Shown here: in pieces, positions 6,843 to 13,386 of the stretch
Numbering within the stretch: the first letter of the stretch is position 1
Layout of the letters: each line of letters opens with the position of its first letter
Position numbers and translations under genes: made by a program
Source: an uncultured Nitrospira sp.
GTDB taxonomy: Bacteria; Nitrospirota; Nitrospiria; Nitrospirales; UBA8639
Direction of reading: 5' to 3'
Length of the DNA stretch: 15,276 bases
NCBI GenBank assembly: GCA_902500695.1
Contig: CABVRQ010000036.1
Location: 20,020 to 35,295, forward strand
Notes under the pieces: model-generated
Seen by the model: only the letters and a program-made list of their open reading frames with translations
What the model was told of the DNA's origin: nothing
Databases searched by the model: none

Positions 6843-8078
6843 GTGCGAAAAACGATCGTGATTCACCTCGATGGTTTGACGGGACAGTCGTATCAGGAAT
6901 TAGGGGACCAAACCGTCTTGCAAGCAGCTCCGACACCGCACCTGGATGAATTGGCTGGGCAAGGTGAGCTGGGACGTTTAGGGGTTCCCCGGGAAACCCG
7001 GCCATTTTGCGGGGAAATGGCCCTCCTTGCCGTCTTAGGATACGATCCACACAAATGGTATACGGGTCCTGGTGTCTTTGAAGCAAGAGGATTAGAGGTT
7101 GTTCTGGATGCCCATGATGTGGCCTATCTTTGTCATTTGGTGACTCTCCGTGGTCAGGATGGATGGGGGGATGGGAAAAAATTTGGTCCCCAGCTATTCA
7201 TGGCCGACCCCTTTGGCGGAGGAATCGGGACTGAGGACGCCCGAGAACTCATTGATGCCGTCAATGAACAATTGATTTCTGAAAGTATTCAATTCTACAT
7301 GGGTAGCCATCATCGACATCTTGTGGTCTGGGTGGGCGGGAGTGGGAAAGTGGCCTGTCGCAACCCATACGAGGCCTTGGGGCAGTCGATCGAAGCGTAT
7401 CTGCCCACCGGCGACGGATCTAAAATTTTACGTGAACTGATGGCGGCCTCCAGGGCGATTCTATGCCATCATCCTGTGAATCAAGAGCGTCTGAATGCCG
7501 GGTTGAAGCCGGCTAATTGTTTATGGTTGTGGGGGTCAGGAAAACCTGTGGAATTGCCTCCTTTAAAAGAACGGTGGCCAGTCAACGGGATGGTTATTTC
7601 ACCGGATGGGCCGTATGTCGGTGTTGGAATGGCCGCTGGACTTGAGACGGTCAAGGTTGAACATGTGGGAGGAGGAGATGTCGCCTGGTTGCAGGCCCTG
7701 GCCAACAGAACTTTGACTGCGTTGGAGAAGCACGACCTGGTCTGTCTGCATATTCCCTTTTACGAGTGGGCCTTCAAGGATGGGCAGGCGGTGTCACCGT
7801 CACAATCAGGTGAATATCTTGGGCAAGTGGACGAGCAGGTGATCGGAGCCATCCATCAGTCTGTGGGAAACAACGACTCCAACCGGATCGTTGTTCTGGT
7901 TACCCCATGTCCACATGGGCGGAAGGATGCAGGGCCTGCTATATCGCCCTATCTGGTGTTTGAAGGTTCAGGGGGAAAATCTGAAAATCATGCGTTGCCA
8001 TTGAATGAACGAGAGGTGGCCAACCATCCCCTCCGTGATGCCACCAAACTGTTTGAGCGATTTATGGTCACTCACTAA
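6843..8078 (+). CDS. apgM: ApgM-family phosphoglycerate mutase-like protein with lost catalytic residues; role in threonine synthesis proposed
   Basis: This 411-residue protein starts at GTG 6843 with GAGG eight nt upstream. It belongs to the archaeal-type cofactor-independent phosphoglycerate mutase family (alkaline phosphatase superfamily). The fold marks are clear: VIHLDGL with D10, APTPHLDELAGQGELGRLG (29-47), LGYDPHKWYTGPGVFEARG (65-83), the insertion-domain stretch NCLWLWGSGKPVELPPLKER (225-244), and VGVGMAAGLETVKV (259-272). The catalytic site is not conserved. The GSDTA phosphoserine motif reads FCGEM (55-59), with Gly57 where Ser is expected. The metal site D-x3-H reads E308/K312, and the DH...H motif near 352-370 reads TPCPHGRKDAG. 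Only D10 of the metal ligands appears kept. From memory, related proteins (TIGR02535) are labelled proposed homoserine kinases because they sit in thr operons lacking thrB, as here. Membership in the family is secure; activity is unknown. Confidence 0.88.
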   Translation: MRKTIVIHLDGLTGQSYQELGDQTVLQAAPTPHLDELAGQGELGRLGVPRETRPFCGEMALLAVLGYDPHKWYTGPGVFEARGLEVVLDAHDVAYLCHLVTLRGQDGWGDGKKFGPQLFMADPFGGGIGTEDARELIDAVNEQLISESIQFYMGSHHRHLVVWVGGSGKVACRNPYEALGQSIEAYLPTGDGSKILRELMAASRAILCHHPVNQERLNAGLKPANCLWLWGSGKPVELPPLKERWPVNGMVISPDGPYVGVGMAAGLETVKVEHVGGGDVAWLQALANRTLTALEKHDLVCLHIPFYEWAFKDGQAVSPSQSGEYLGQVDEQVIGAIHQSVGNNDSNRIVVLVTPCPHGRKDAGPAISPYLVFEGSGGKSENHALPLNEREVANHPLRDATKLFERFMVTH

Positions 8079-8083
8079 ATCCT

Positions 8084-9319
8084 ATGGCACTGTATATTCA
8101 AAAATTCGGCGGGACGTCGGTTGGGAGTCTGGAGCGAATCCAAAACGTCGCTCGGCTTATTGAGCGCACCTACCGGGAGGGGCATCAACTGGTGGTCGTA
8201 TTGTCTGCGATGAGCGGGGAAACGGATCGCCTCATGAAACTGGCCAAGACGTTGAGCATCGACCCGGATGATCGGGAATTGGATGTGTTACTTTCTTCTG
8301 GAGAGCGTGTCACGATTGCGTTGATGGCGATGGCCCTCAAAAGTCTCGGGATTAAGGCGCAATCCTTTACGGGACGCCAGGTTGGGATTGTCACCGATAG
8401 CACGCATACCAAGGCCAGGGTTTCCCGGGTTGATACGGACCGGGTACTGGGAGCCTTGCGTGACGGGATTATTCCCATCGTGGCCGGGTTTCAAGGTATC
8501 AACGCCGCCTCCGATGTGACGACGTTAGGGCGCGGGGGATCTGATTTGACGGCTGTGGTCCTGGCGGCGGCGCTCAAGGCCGATACCTGCTTTATCTATA
8601 CCGATGTGGATGGTGTGTACACTGCCGATCCTAATATTGTGCCAGGCGCAAGACGGTTGGATAAAATCTCCTATGAAGAAATGTTAGAGTTAGCGAGTCT
8701 GGGAGCTAAAGTCCTCCAGTCTCGTTCGGTGGAGTTAGCTGCTAAATATCAGGTGCCTGTGGAAGTGCGATCCAGTTTTCAAGAGGGGCCTGGAACCTGC
8801 GTGGTAAAAGAGGATGTCGATATGGAACAAGTCTTAGTCTCGGGGGTCACGGGCGATCGGAATCAAGCCAAGGTCACGGTGGTCGGGGTCCCGGATCATC
8901 CCGGAATTGCGGCAACATTGTTCTGCTCCATTGCCGACGCCGCCATCAACGTGGATATGATTATTCAAAATGTGAGTCAGGATTCCCTGACGGATATTTC
9001 CTTCACCGTGCCGAGGGCTGACCTTCCTCGAGGGATGGGTCTTGTCAGAGATATTGCCAAATCGGTGGAAGCACGGACGGTCGAGGTGAACGAAGGCATT
9101 GCCAAAGTTTCGTTAGTGGGAGTCGGGATGCGTTCGCATTCCGGTGTCGCAGCCAGAATGTTTCAGACGCTCTCACGTGAAGGCATTAATATCATGATGA
9201 TCAGTACCTCGGAAATTAAAATTTCTTGTGTGGTGGAAGAAAAATATATGGAGTTAGCGGTTCGGGCCTTGCACCAGGAGTTTGAATTGGAAGTACCTTT
9301 GGAGCGCAGAAAATCCTAG
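8084..9319 (+). CDS. lysC: Aspartate kinase with two C-terminal ACT domains
   Basis: LysC phosphorylates aspartate, the first step towards lysine, threonine and methionine. The 411-residue protein has the kinase domain (about 1-245) with KFGGTSVGS (7-15), LSSGERVTIALM (70-81), TLGRGGSDLTAV (147-158) and YTDVDGVYTADPN (172-184). Two ACT domains follow, from about 264 (VVGVPDHPGIAATLF) and about 345 (SLVGVGMRSHSGVAARMF), probably the site of feedback inhibition by lysine and/or threonine. It starts 5 nt after the ApgM-like stop, without a clear Shine-Dalgarno, suggesting coupled translation. An internal in-frame start at Met247 is described separately. cimA follows closely. Confidence 0.98.
   Translation: MALYIQKFGGTSVGSLERIQNVARLIERTYREGHQLVVVLSAMSGETDRLMKLAKTLSIDPDDRELDVLLSSGERVTIALMAMALKSLGIKAQSFTGRQVGIVTDSTHTKARVSRVDTDRVLGALRDGIIPIVAGFQGINAASDVTTLGRGGSDLTAVVLAAALKADTCFIYTDVDGVYTADPNIVPGARRLDKISYEEMLELASLGAKVLQSRSVELAAKYQVPVEVRSSFQEGPGTCVVKEDVDMEQVLVSGVTGDRNQAKVTVVGVPDHPGIAATLFCSIADAAINVDMIIQNVSQDSLTDISFTVPRADLPRGMGLVRDIAKSVEARTVEVNEGIAKVSLVGVGMRSHSGVAARMFQTLSREGINIMMISTSEIKISCVVEEKYMELAVRALHQEFELEVPLERRKS
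8809..8824 (+). promoter_or_regulatory. Internal ribosome binding site and ATG for a separate LysC beta (regulatory) subunit
   Basis: Inside lysC, AGAGGA (8809-8814) lies 7 nt before an in-frame ATG (8822-8824, Met247). Initiation here would yield a 165-residue protein, 8822-9319, made of just the two ACT domains and starting MEQVLVSGVTGDRNQAKV. The known beta subunits of alpha2beta2 aspartokinases of Corynebacterium and Bacillus begin at the equivalent point (C. glutamicum MEEAVLTGV, from memory). The site is seen in the sequence; its use is inferred. Confidence 0.55.
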
Positions 9320-9330
9320 CATGGGGAATT

Positions 9331-10947
9331 GTGCCTACACCGATGTTGCGTATGCGTGATATGAACTCTCAATTTCCGGTCATCGAAATCTACGATACCA
9401 CCCTCCGGGATGGAGCGCAGGCCGAAGATGTCAGCTTTTCGGTGGAGGATAAGGTTCGTATCGCCCTTAAACTAGATGATCTAGGGGTCCATTTCATTGA
9501 AGGAGGGTGGCCGGGAGCCAACCCGAAGGACATTGAGTTTTTCCAAATCATGAAATCCACCCCATTGCAGCATGCCAAAATTGTGGCATTTGGATCGACG
9601 CGAAAGGCCAAAAATACGGCAAAGGCCGATCCGACGCTTGAAGCTCTCTTATCCGCTGAAACGGATATTGTGACTATCTTTGGGAAAAGTTGGACCCTGC
9701 ATGTGACGGAAGCCTTGGAAACGACGTTGGCCATCAATTTAGAACTGATTGCCGATTCCATCTCCTATCTCCGGTCAAAGGGACGGCAGGTGTTTTACGA
9801 TGCCGAACATTTTTTCGATGGCTATAAAACCGATCCCGACTACGCCATGAAAACCATTCAAGCTGCGATAGAAGCCGGGGCGGAGCGGATCGTGCTGTGT
9901 GATACCAATGGGGGGACTATGCCCTGGGACCTTGGTGCGATTTTTTCGAAGGTCCGCCAGAACTGTTCTGTGCCCATGGGCATTCACGCACATAATGATG
10001 CGGAGATGGGGGTCGCCAATTCCTTGACCGCCGTGCAAGAGGGAGCGATCCAGGTCCAGGGAACCATCAATGGCATTGGAGAACGGTGCGGGAATGCCAA
10101 TTTATGTTCCGTGATGGCTAATCTGGAATTAAAAATGAAGCGAACCGCGCTGGGAGATGGTCGATTAGCCCACCTTCGCACCATTTCCAATTATGTGGCC
10201 GAGATGGCCAATTTGACTCCCAATAAACGACAGCCCTATGTGGGAGATACCGCGTTTGCTCATAAGGGGGGGGTGCATATTCATGCGGTGCAAAAAAACC
10301 CGCGCACCTATGAACATGTGAACCCTGATGTTGTTGGCAACCATCGCCGTGTACTCATTTCCGATAGCAGTGGCCGAAGTGCTGTGTTTGGGAAGATGGA
10401 AACCTTCGGCCTTGATCTTCCTCAGGATAACCCAAAGGTGCTCGAATTACTGGATTCCCTCAAAACGTTGGAATATGAAGGCTACCAATTTGAAGGAGCG
10501 GAAGGGTCTTTTGAATTGTTAGTGCGGAAAGCGATGGGGACGTATACGCCATCGTTTGAATTTTTGGGGTGCCGGATCATTGTTGAGAAACGGAAAACCA
10601 ATGAAGACCCTATTTCCGAAGCCACGATTATGGTCAAAGTCGGGGAAGTGGTTGAACATACGGCGGCGGTCGGTGATGGGCCGGTCAATGCTCTCGATCA
10701 TGCCCTTCGCAAGGCGCTGGAGCATTTTTATCCGCAGTTACAGGAAATGAAGCTTCTGGATTATAAGGTCCGTGTGTTGACCGGACGACATGGAACCGGT
10801 TCTCGTGTGCGAGTCCTGATCGAGTCGGGTGATCACAAAGAGAAATGGGGAACGGTCGGGGTGTCGGAGAACATCATTGAAGCCAGTTGGCAGGCCTTGG
10901 CGGATAGTATTGAGTATAAACTCATGAAGGAGAAGTCGCAAAAGTGA
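9331..10947 (+). CDS. cimA: (R)-citramalate synthase, LeuA/isopropylmalate synthase-like (TIGR00977 type)
   Basis: CimA condenses pyruvate with acetyl-CoA to (R)-citramalate, starting the threonine-independent route to 2-oxobutanoate and isoleucine. The HMGL-like TIM barrel carries EIYDTTLRDGAQAEDVSFS (19-37), FIEGGWPGANPKD (55-67), LCDTNGG (189-195), the metal-binding HAHND (219-223) and NGIGERCGNAN (247-257). The C-terminal LeuA dimer/allosteric domain (about 395-530) shows VGDGPVNALDHALRKAL and VGVSENIIEASWQALADS. The combination of FIEGGWPG and full length (about 530 residues) is typical of this family rather than of LeuA or NifV. The start is uncertain: GTG 9331, ATG 9343 and ATG 9361 are in frame, none has an ideal ribosome site, and 9361 (MNSQFPVIEIYD) fits family length well. 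It is the last gene of the operon. Confidence 0.93.
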   Translation: MPTPMLRMRDMNSQFPVIEIYDTTLRDGAQAEDVSFSVEDKVRIALKLDDLGVHFIEGGWPGANPKDIEFFQIMKSTPLQHAKIVAFGSTRKAKNTAKADPTLEALLSAETDIVTIFGKSWTLHVTEALETTLAINLELIADSISYLRSKGRQVFYDAEHFFDGYKTDPDYAMKTIQAAIEAGAERIVLCDTNGGTMPWDLGAIFSKVRQNCSVPMGIHAHNDAEMGVANSLTAVQEGAIQVQGTINGIGERCGNANLCSVMANLELKMKRTALGDGRLAHLRTISNYVAEMANLTPNKRQPYVGDTAFAHKGGVHIHAVQKNPRTYEHVNPDVVGNHRRVLISDSSGRSAVFGKMETFGLDLPQDNPKVLELLDSLKTLEYEGYQFEGAEGSFELLVRKAMGTYTPSFEFLGCRIIVEKRKTNEDPISEATIMVKVGEVVEHTAAVGDGPVNALDHALRKALEHFYPQLQEMKLLDYKVRVLTGRHGTGSRVRVLIESGDHKEKWGTVGVSENIIEASWQALADSIEYKLMKEKSQK

Positions 10948-11003
10948 TGCCGGTCTCTCCGATCACAGGCTGAAAAAGGGGAATCCTCTGAAGAGGCCGG
11001 TTC

Positions 11004-11032
11004 TTGACATCATCTGCGTTGCCCGTTACGTT
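11004..11032 (+). promoter_or_regulatory. Probable promoter for ihfA-merR-tRNA-Pro
   Basis: A perfect -35 box TTGACA (11004-11009) is followed after 17 nt by TACGTT (11027-11032), a weak -10. It lies in the 168-bp gap between cimA and ihfA. Downstream, the gap also holds a 10-bp palindrome GTGAATTCAC (11058-11067) and a small inverted repeat GTTGC-N5-GCAAC (11030-11044). No convincing terminator after cimA is visible; the only hairpin, at about 10985-10996, is short and lacks a T-run. Confidence 0.45.
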
Positions 11033-11115
11033 GCTGCCTGCAACAATGGTCGAAAGCGTGAATTCACAATCCGTATGAACGGTCTTCGAGACTACTGGTG
11101 AGGGGGTTCTGATTT

Positions 11116-11391
11116 ATGCGCAAGGCTGACATTGCTGAAATCATTACAGAGACAGCAGCTATCCAAAAAACCGACTCCATGGAAATGGTGGAGCATGTAC
11201 TGGATTTAATCAAGTCCATGCTTCAACGGGGGGAAGTCGTCAAAATTGCAGGGTTTGGCAACTTTGTTGTCCGGAACAAGGGAGAGCGGAAAGGCAGGAA
11301 CCCCAGAACCGGAGAAGAAATTGCCATTACGCCAAGACGAGTGGTGACCTTCAGACCAAGCCAACTCTTTAAGAAATATGTCAATACTTGA
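11116..11391 (+). CDS. ihfA: Integration host factor alpha-like / HU-family DNA-bending protein
   Basis: This 91-residue protein belongs to the HU/IHF family of dimeric nucleoid proteins that bend DNA. It contains KIAGFGNFVVRNKGERKGRN (43-62), with the signature RNPRTGEEI (61-69) that carries the intercalating proline P63 at the tip of the beta arm, and ends ITPRRVVTFRPSQLFKKYVN, which resembles E. coli IhfA (ITARRVVTFRPGQ) more than HU. GAGGGGG about 10 nt upstream supports the ATG. It is followed by a MerR-type gene and tRNA-Pro, the order known downstream of pheT in gammaproteobacteria. Whether it pairs with a beta subunit encoded elsewhere or acts as a homodimer cannot be told from this window. 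Confidence 0.93.
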   Translation: MRKADIAEIITETAAIQKTDSMEMVEHVLDLIKSMLQRGEVVKIAGFGNFVVRNKGERKGRNPRTGEEIAITPRRVVTFRPSQLFKKYVNT

Positions 11392-11458
11392 CTGGCAAGA
11401 ATTTCGCTATCAGTCTCGTTCACTCTCTTGCTAGATACACCGTGGGGTGAGTGCAGGT

Positions 11459-11809
11459 ATGGGGGGTGGAACCAAACACGAGGATAAGGCCTTTTATAAA
11501 ATAGGGGAAGTCGCCGATTTGACGAATCTTCCCGCGTATGTCTTGCGGTTTTGGGAGTCGGAATTCATTTTTCTCAAACCGAAGAAAAGTCAGGGCAAAC
11601 ATCGGGTCTATTCGAAAGGCGACATTGAAACGGTCTTTGAAATTAAACGAATGCTCTACGATGAGGGTTATACGATTGCGGGTCTGAAACGATATTGGTA
11701 TCGCAAAAAACGGTCAGAAAAAGCTGTTCAAGTCCCAAAAGACCGTGTGGAAAAAGCGAAGGTGGAACTGCAAGGTATTTTGAAGATCTTGGGGCGAGCG
11801 ACGGTATAG
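11459..11809 (+). CDS. Small MerR-family transcriptional regulator
   Basis: The protein has an N-terminal MerR winged helix-turn-helix: FYKIGEVADLTNLPAYVLRFWESEF then HRVYSKGDIETVFEIKRMLYDEGYTIAGLKRY. After that there is only a lysine-rich helical tail of about 35 residues, with no cysteine-containing metal site and no effector domain. The ATG at 11459 (MGGGTKHEDK) is preferred because GGTGA lies 8 nt upstream; an in-frame GTG at 11447 would add four residues. It follows ihfA by about 67 bp and precedes tRNA-Pro by 48 bp. The same kind of MerR protein follows ihfA in Pseudomonas and relatives. Its target and signal are unknown. Confidence 0.88.
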   Translation: MGGGTKHEDKAFYKIGEVADLTNLPAYVLRFWESEFIFLKPKKSQGKHRVYSKGDIETVFEIKRMLYDEGYTIAGLKRYWYRKKRSEKAVQVPKDRVEKAKVELQGILKILGRATV

Positions 11810-11857
11810 GTCATCGGCCAAGATGATGGATGGTCATACGACTGGTCAGCATAATGT

Positions 11858-11934
<77 letters not shown>

Positions 11935-12020
11935 TGATTTCCTGCCAGCAGAATGGGTTTCTTCGTCTCCTCGGTAGTATAGATCAGATGGGAGATTTGT
12001 TTGGGCAGTACGAAGGCTTG

Positions 12021-12275
12021 CTAGGCTTGTAAGTCCTCCTCTTCAGCCAGCTCCTCACCCTCGGGCATTCCATACGCCACATATTTCGCATAGGAGAGAT
12101 AAATCTGGCTGCTGTCTCTCATGGCCTTTGAGCCAGCCTTCATTCTATGGAAGCGATTTTTGGATTCCACATCGGTCTGTGTTTCGAGTTGGCTCACGTG
12201 GTCATGTAATAACATGGAATAGCGCTGCATCGCTTGCTCTATTTCCAAATAGGCTTGCAGAATGTCTTCTTGCAT
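12021..12275 (-). CDS. Hypothetical small helical protein (84 residues)
   Basis: I do not recognise this family. The ATG at 12275 is preceded by an almost perfect ribosome site, AAGGAGG (12289-12283), with correct spacing, which argues strongly for a real gene. The protein is charged and looks all-helical, with heptad-like spacing in YLEIEQAMQRYSMLLHDHV (9-27) and SQIYLSYAKYVAYG (56-69), and ends in an acidic tail EGEELAEEEDLQA. There is no signal peptide, membrane segment or cysteine. It points away from the GT2 gene and towards tRNA-Pro, so it is a single-gene unit. A cytoplasmic protein that binds a partner through its helices is plausible, but no function can be assigned. Confidence 0.75.
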   Translation of the reverse strand: MQEDILQAYLEIEQAMQRYSMLLHDHVSQLETQTDVESKNRFHRMKAGSKAMRDSSQIYLSYAKYVAYGMPEGEELAEEEDLQA

Positions 12276-12302
12276 GAATGTTCCTCCTTCATAATGTCCT
12301 CC

Positions 12303-12331
12303 ACCTTACAAAAGGCTGTTCCCAGGGTCAA
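12303..12331 (-). promoter_or_regulatory. Possible promoter for the 84-residue hypothetical protein
   Basis: On the minus strand TTGACC (12331-12326), a 17-nt spacer and TAAGGT (12308-12303) lie just before the hypothetical gene. The -10 is weak. The -35 overlaps a small inverted repeat GGTCA-AC-TGACC (12326-12337) that could serve as an operator. Confidence 0.35.
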
Positions 12332-12409
12332 CTGACCATGACCGTAGGTTTGGAGTGCCGTATGAAGATCTCAGAAGCTCGAGAAGAGCAACTCGTGATG
12401 AACGGCCGT

Positions 12410-12439
12410 TTGACCGATTTTTTAGATATTCAGTAAAAT
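12410..12439 (+). promoter_or_regulatory. Sigma70-type promoter for the GT2-LAB_N-GT39 cassette
   Basis: TTGACC (12410-12415), an 18-nt spacer and TAAAAT (12434-12439) match the consensus at 5 of 6 bases in each box. Transcription would start near 12446, only a few bases before the strong Shine-Dalgarno AGGAGGG (12451-12457). That ribosome site serves the short leader frame at 12466, not the GT2 ATG at 12514. Confidence 0.6.
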
Positions 12440-12465
12440 GGTTACCGGGTAGGAGGGTCCGCAAC

Positions 12466-12501
12466 GTGTGTCCCATTATAACTTTGCTATCTGTGGCGTA
12501 G
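12466..12501 (+). CDS. Possible 11-codon leader peptide upstream of the GT2 gene
   Basis: GTG 12466 lies 8 nt after AGGAGGG and opens an 11-codon frame, MCPIITLLSVA, ending at TAG 12499-12501. The TAG is in the same frame as the GT2 ATG and 12 nt before it. The GT2 start itself has no Shine-Dalgarno, so ribosomes may terminate here and reinitiate. The peptide has no run of a single amino acid that would suggest classical attenuation. It could also be the remnant of a longer GT2 N-terminus broken by the TAG, or chance. Confidence 0.35.
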   Translation: MCPIITLLSVA

Positions 12502-12513
12502 TCCGCGCGATCC

Positions 12514-13272
12514 ATGAGCCTCCACCCGCCGCGCCATTGGATTTCTGTTGTCATTCCCATTAAAGATGAGCGGGAAAACATCCCGCTATTGGCGAGCCAA
12601 TTGCTCAAGTTTTTTGAGTCCAGACCGGAAAGTGGGTCCGCAGTATTTGAACTCGTCTTTGTGGATGATGGAAGTTCGGACGGGAGTGGGCCGTTGCTGG
12701 ATCAATTAGCCGCACAGTTTCCTGCGATACGGGTGATTCATTTAGACCTGAATCATGGGCAAACGGCGGCATTCGATGCGGGCTTTCGGGAGGCCAGGGG
12801 AGAGCTGGTTGCCACCATGGACGGTGATCTGCAGTATGACCCGAATGACTTTGCTAAACTTCTCCCATTGGTGGAACGCTATGATTTAGTGTGTGGGCGA
12901 CGACAAGCCAGACATGACAATCTGGTCCGTCGATGGTCGTCAACAATTGCCAATCAGGTTCGCAATTGGGCCGTGCATGACGGCATTTCAGATACCGGCT
13001 GTTCCTTGAAGGTCTTTAAGCAGGCCGTGGTCAAACGACTTCCTCCATTTAAAAACATGCACCGATTTTATCCGGCGTTGGCGCAAATGTATGGATTTAC
13101 GGTGACGGAAATCCCCGTCCAGCATTTTCCAAGAGCCCATGGGACATCGAAATACGGAATTGGCAACAGGCTGTTTGCCGGTCTGTATGATCTCTTTGCA
13201 GTCAGGTGGATGCAAAAACGCTGTTTGAACTACACCATGAAGGGAAGCCATTCCCAGAAATCCGAACCGTAG
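12514..13272 (+). CDS. GT2 glycosyltransferase, DPM1/ArnC-like (polyprenyl-phosphate sugar synthase)
   Basis: The protein has a GT-A fold of family GT2: ISVVIPIKDERENIPLL (10-26), FVDDGSSDGS (49-58) for nucleotide binding, HGQTAAFDAGFREARGE (81-97), and the metal-binding TMDGDLQYDP (101-110, D103/D105). The stretch SDTGCSLKVFK (159-169) and the C-terminal HFPRAHGTSKYGIGNRL (204-220) are typical of enzymes that transfer a sugar from a nucleotide to dolichyl or undecaprenyl phosphate. At 252 residues it lacks the two C-terminal membrane helices of ArnC or GtrB, so it is probably a soluble or peripheral enzyme at the inner face of the membrane. It is followed by LAB_N and GT39-type membrane genes, consistent with supplying a lipid-linked sugar donor. 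The sugar is unknown. The ATG has no Shine-Dalgarno. Confidence 0.92.
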   Translation: MSLHPPRHWISVVIPIKDERENIPLLASQLLKFFESRPESGSAVFELVFVDDGSSDGSGPLLDQLAAQFPAIRVIHLDLNHGQTAAFDAGFREARGELVATMDGDLQYDPNDFAKLLPLVERYDLVCGRRQARHDNLVRRWSSTIANQVRNWAVHDGISDTGCSLKVFKQAVVKRLPPFKNMHRFYPALAQMYGFTVTEIPVQHFPRAHGTSKYGIGNRLFAGLYDLFAVRWMQKRCLNYTMKGSHSQKSEP

Positions 13273-13332
13273 CATTCTTGAAGTGACCACCTGCTGAAAA
13301 CGATTGAGGCACCACACACCTATAATGCGATT

Positions 13333-13361
13333 AGAGGGTTCTGAAAAGATGGAACCCTTTT
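13333..13361 (+). terminator. Hairpin followed by T-run between GT2 and LAB_N genes
   Basis: GGGTTC (13336-13341) pairs with GAACCC (13352-13357) around a 10-nt loop. Extension with A-T and one G-T pair gives up to 9 bp, and the 3' arm runs into TTTT. It resembles a weak intrinsic terminator, but a TATAAT box (13321-13326) without a good -35 sits just upstream, so it might instead form a leader hairpin of a transcript starting near 13332. Partial termination inside the cassette is the simplest reading. Confidence 0.45.
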
Positions 13362-13386
13362 GACGATTCATTCCCTGTTGTTGACG

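Noticed and set aside
6843..8078. Plain annotation as a glycolytic phosphoglycerate mutase
   Set aside because: The serine nucleophile and most metal ligands of the family are absent, and the gene lies in an amino-acid operon, so a glycolytic role is not supported.
10985..10996. CCTCT-GA-AGAGG as terminator after cimA
   Set aside because: The stem is very short with an impossible 2-nt loop unless reduced to 4 bp, and no T-run follows.
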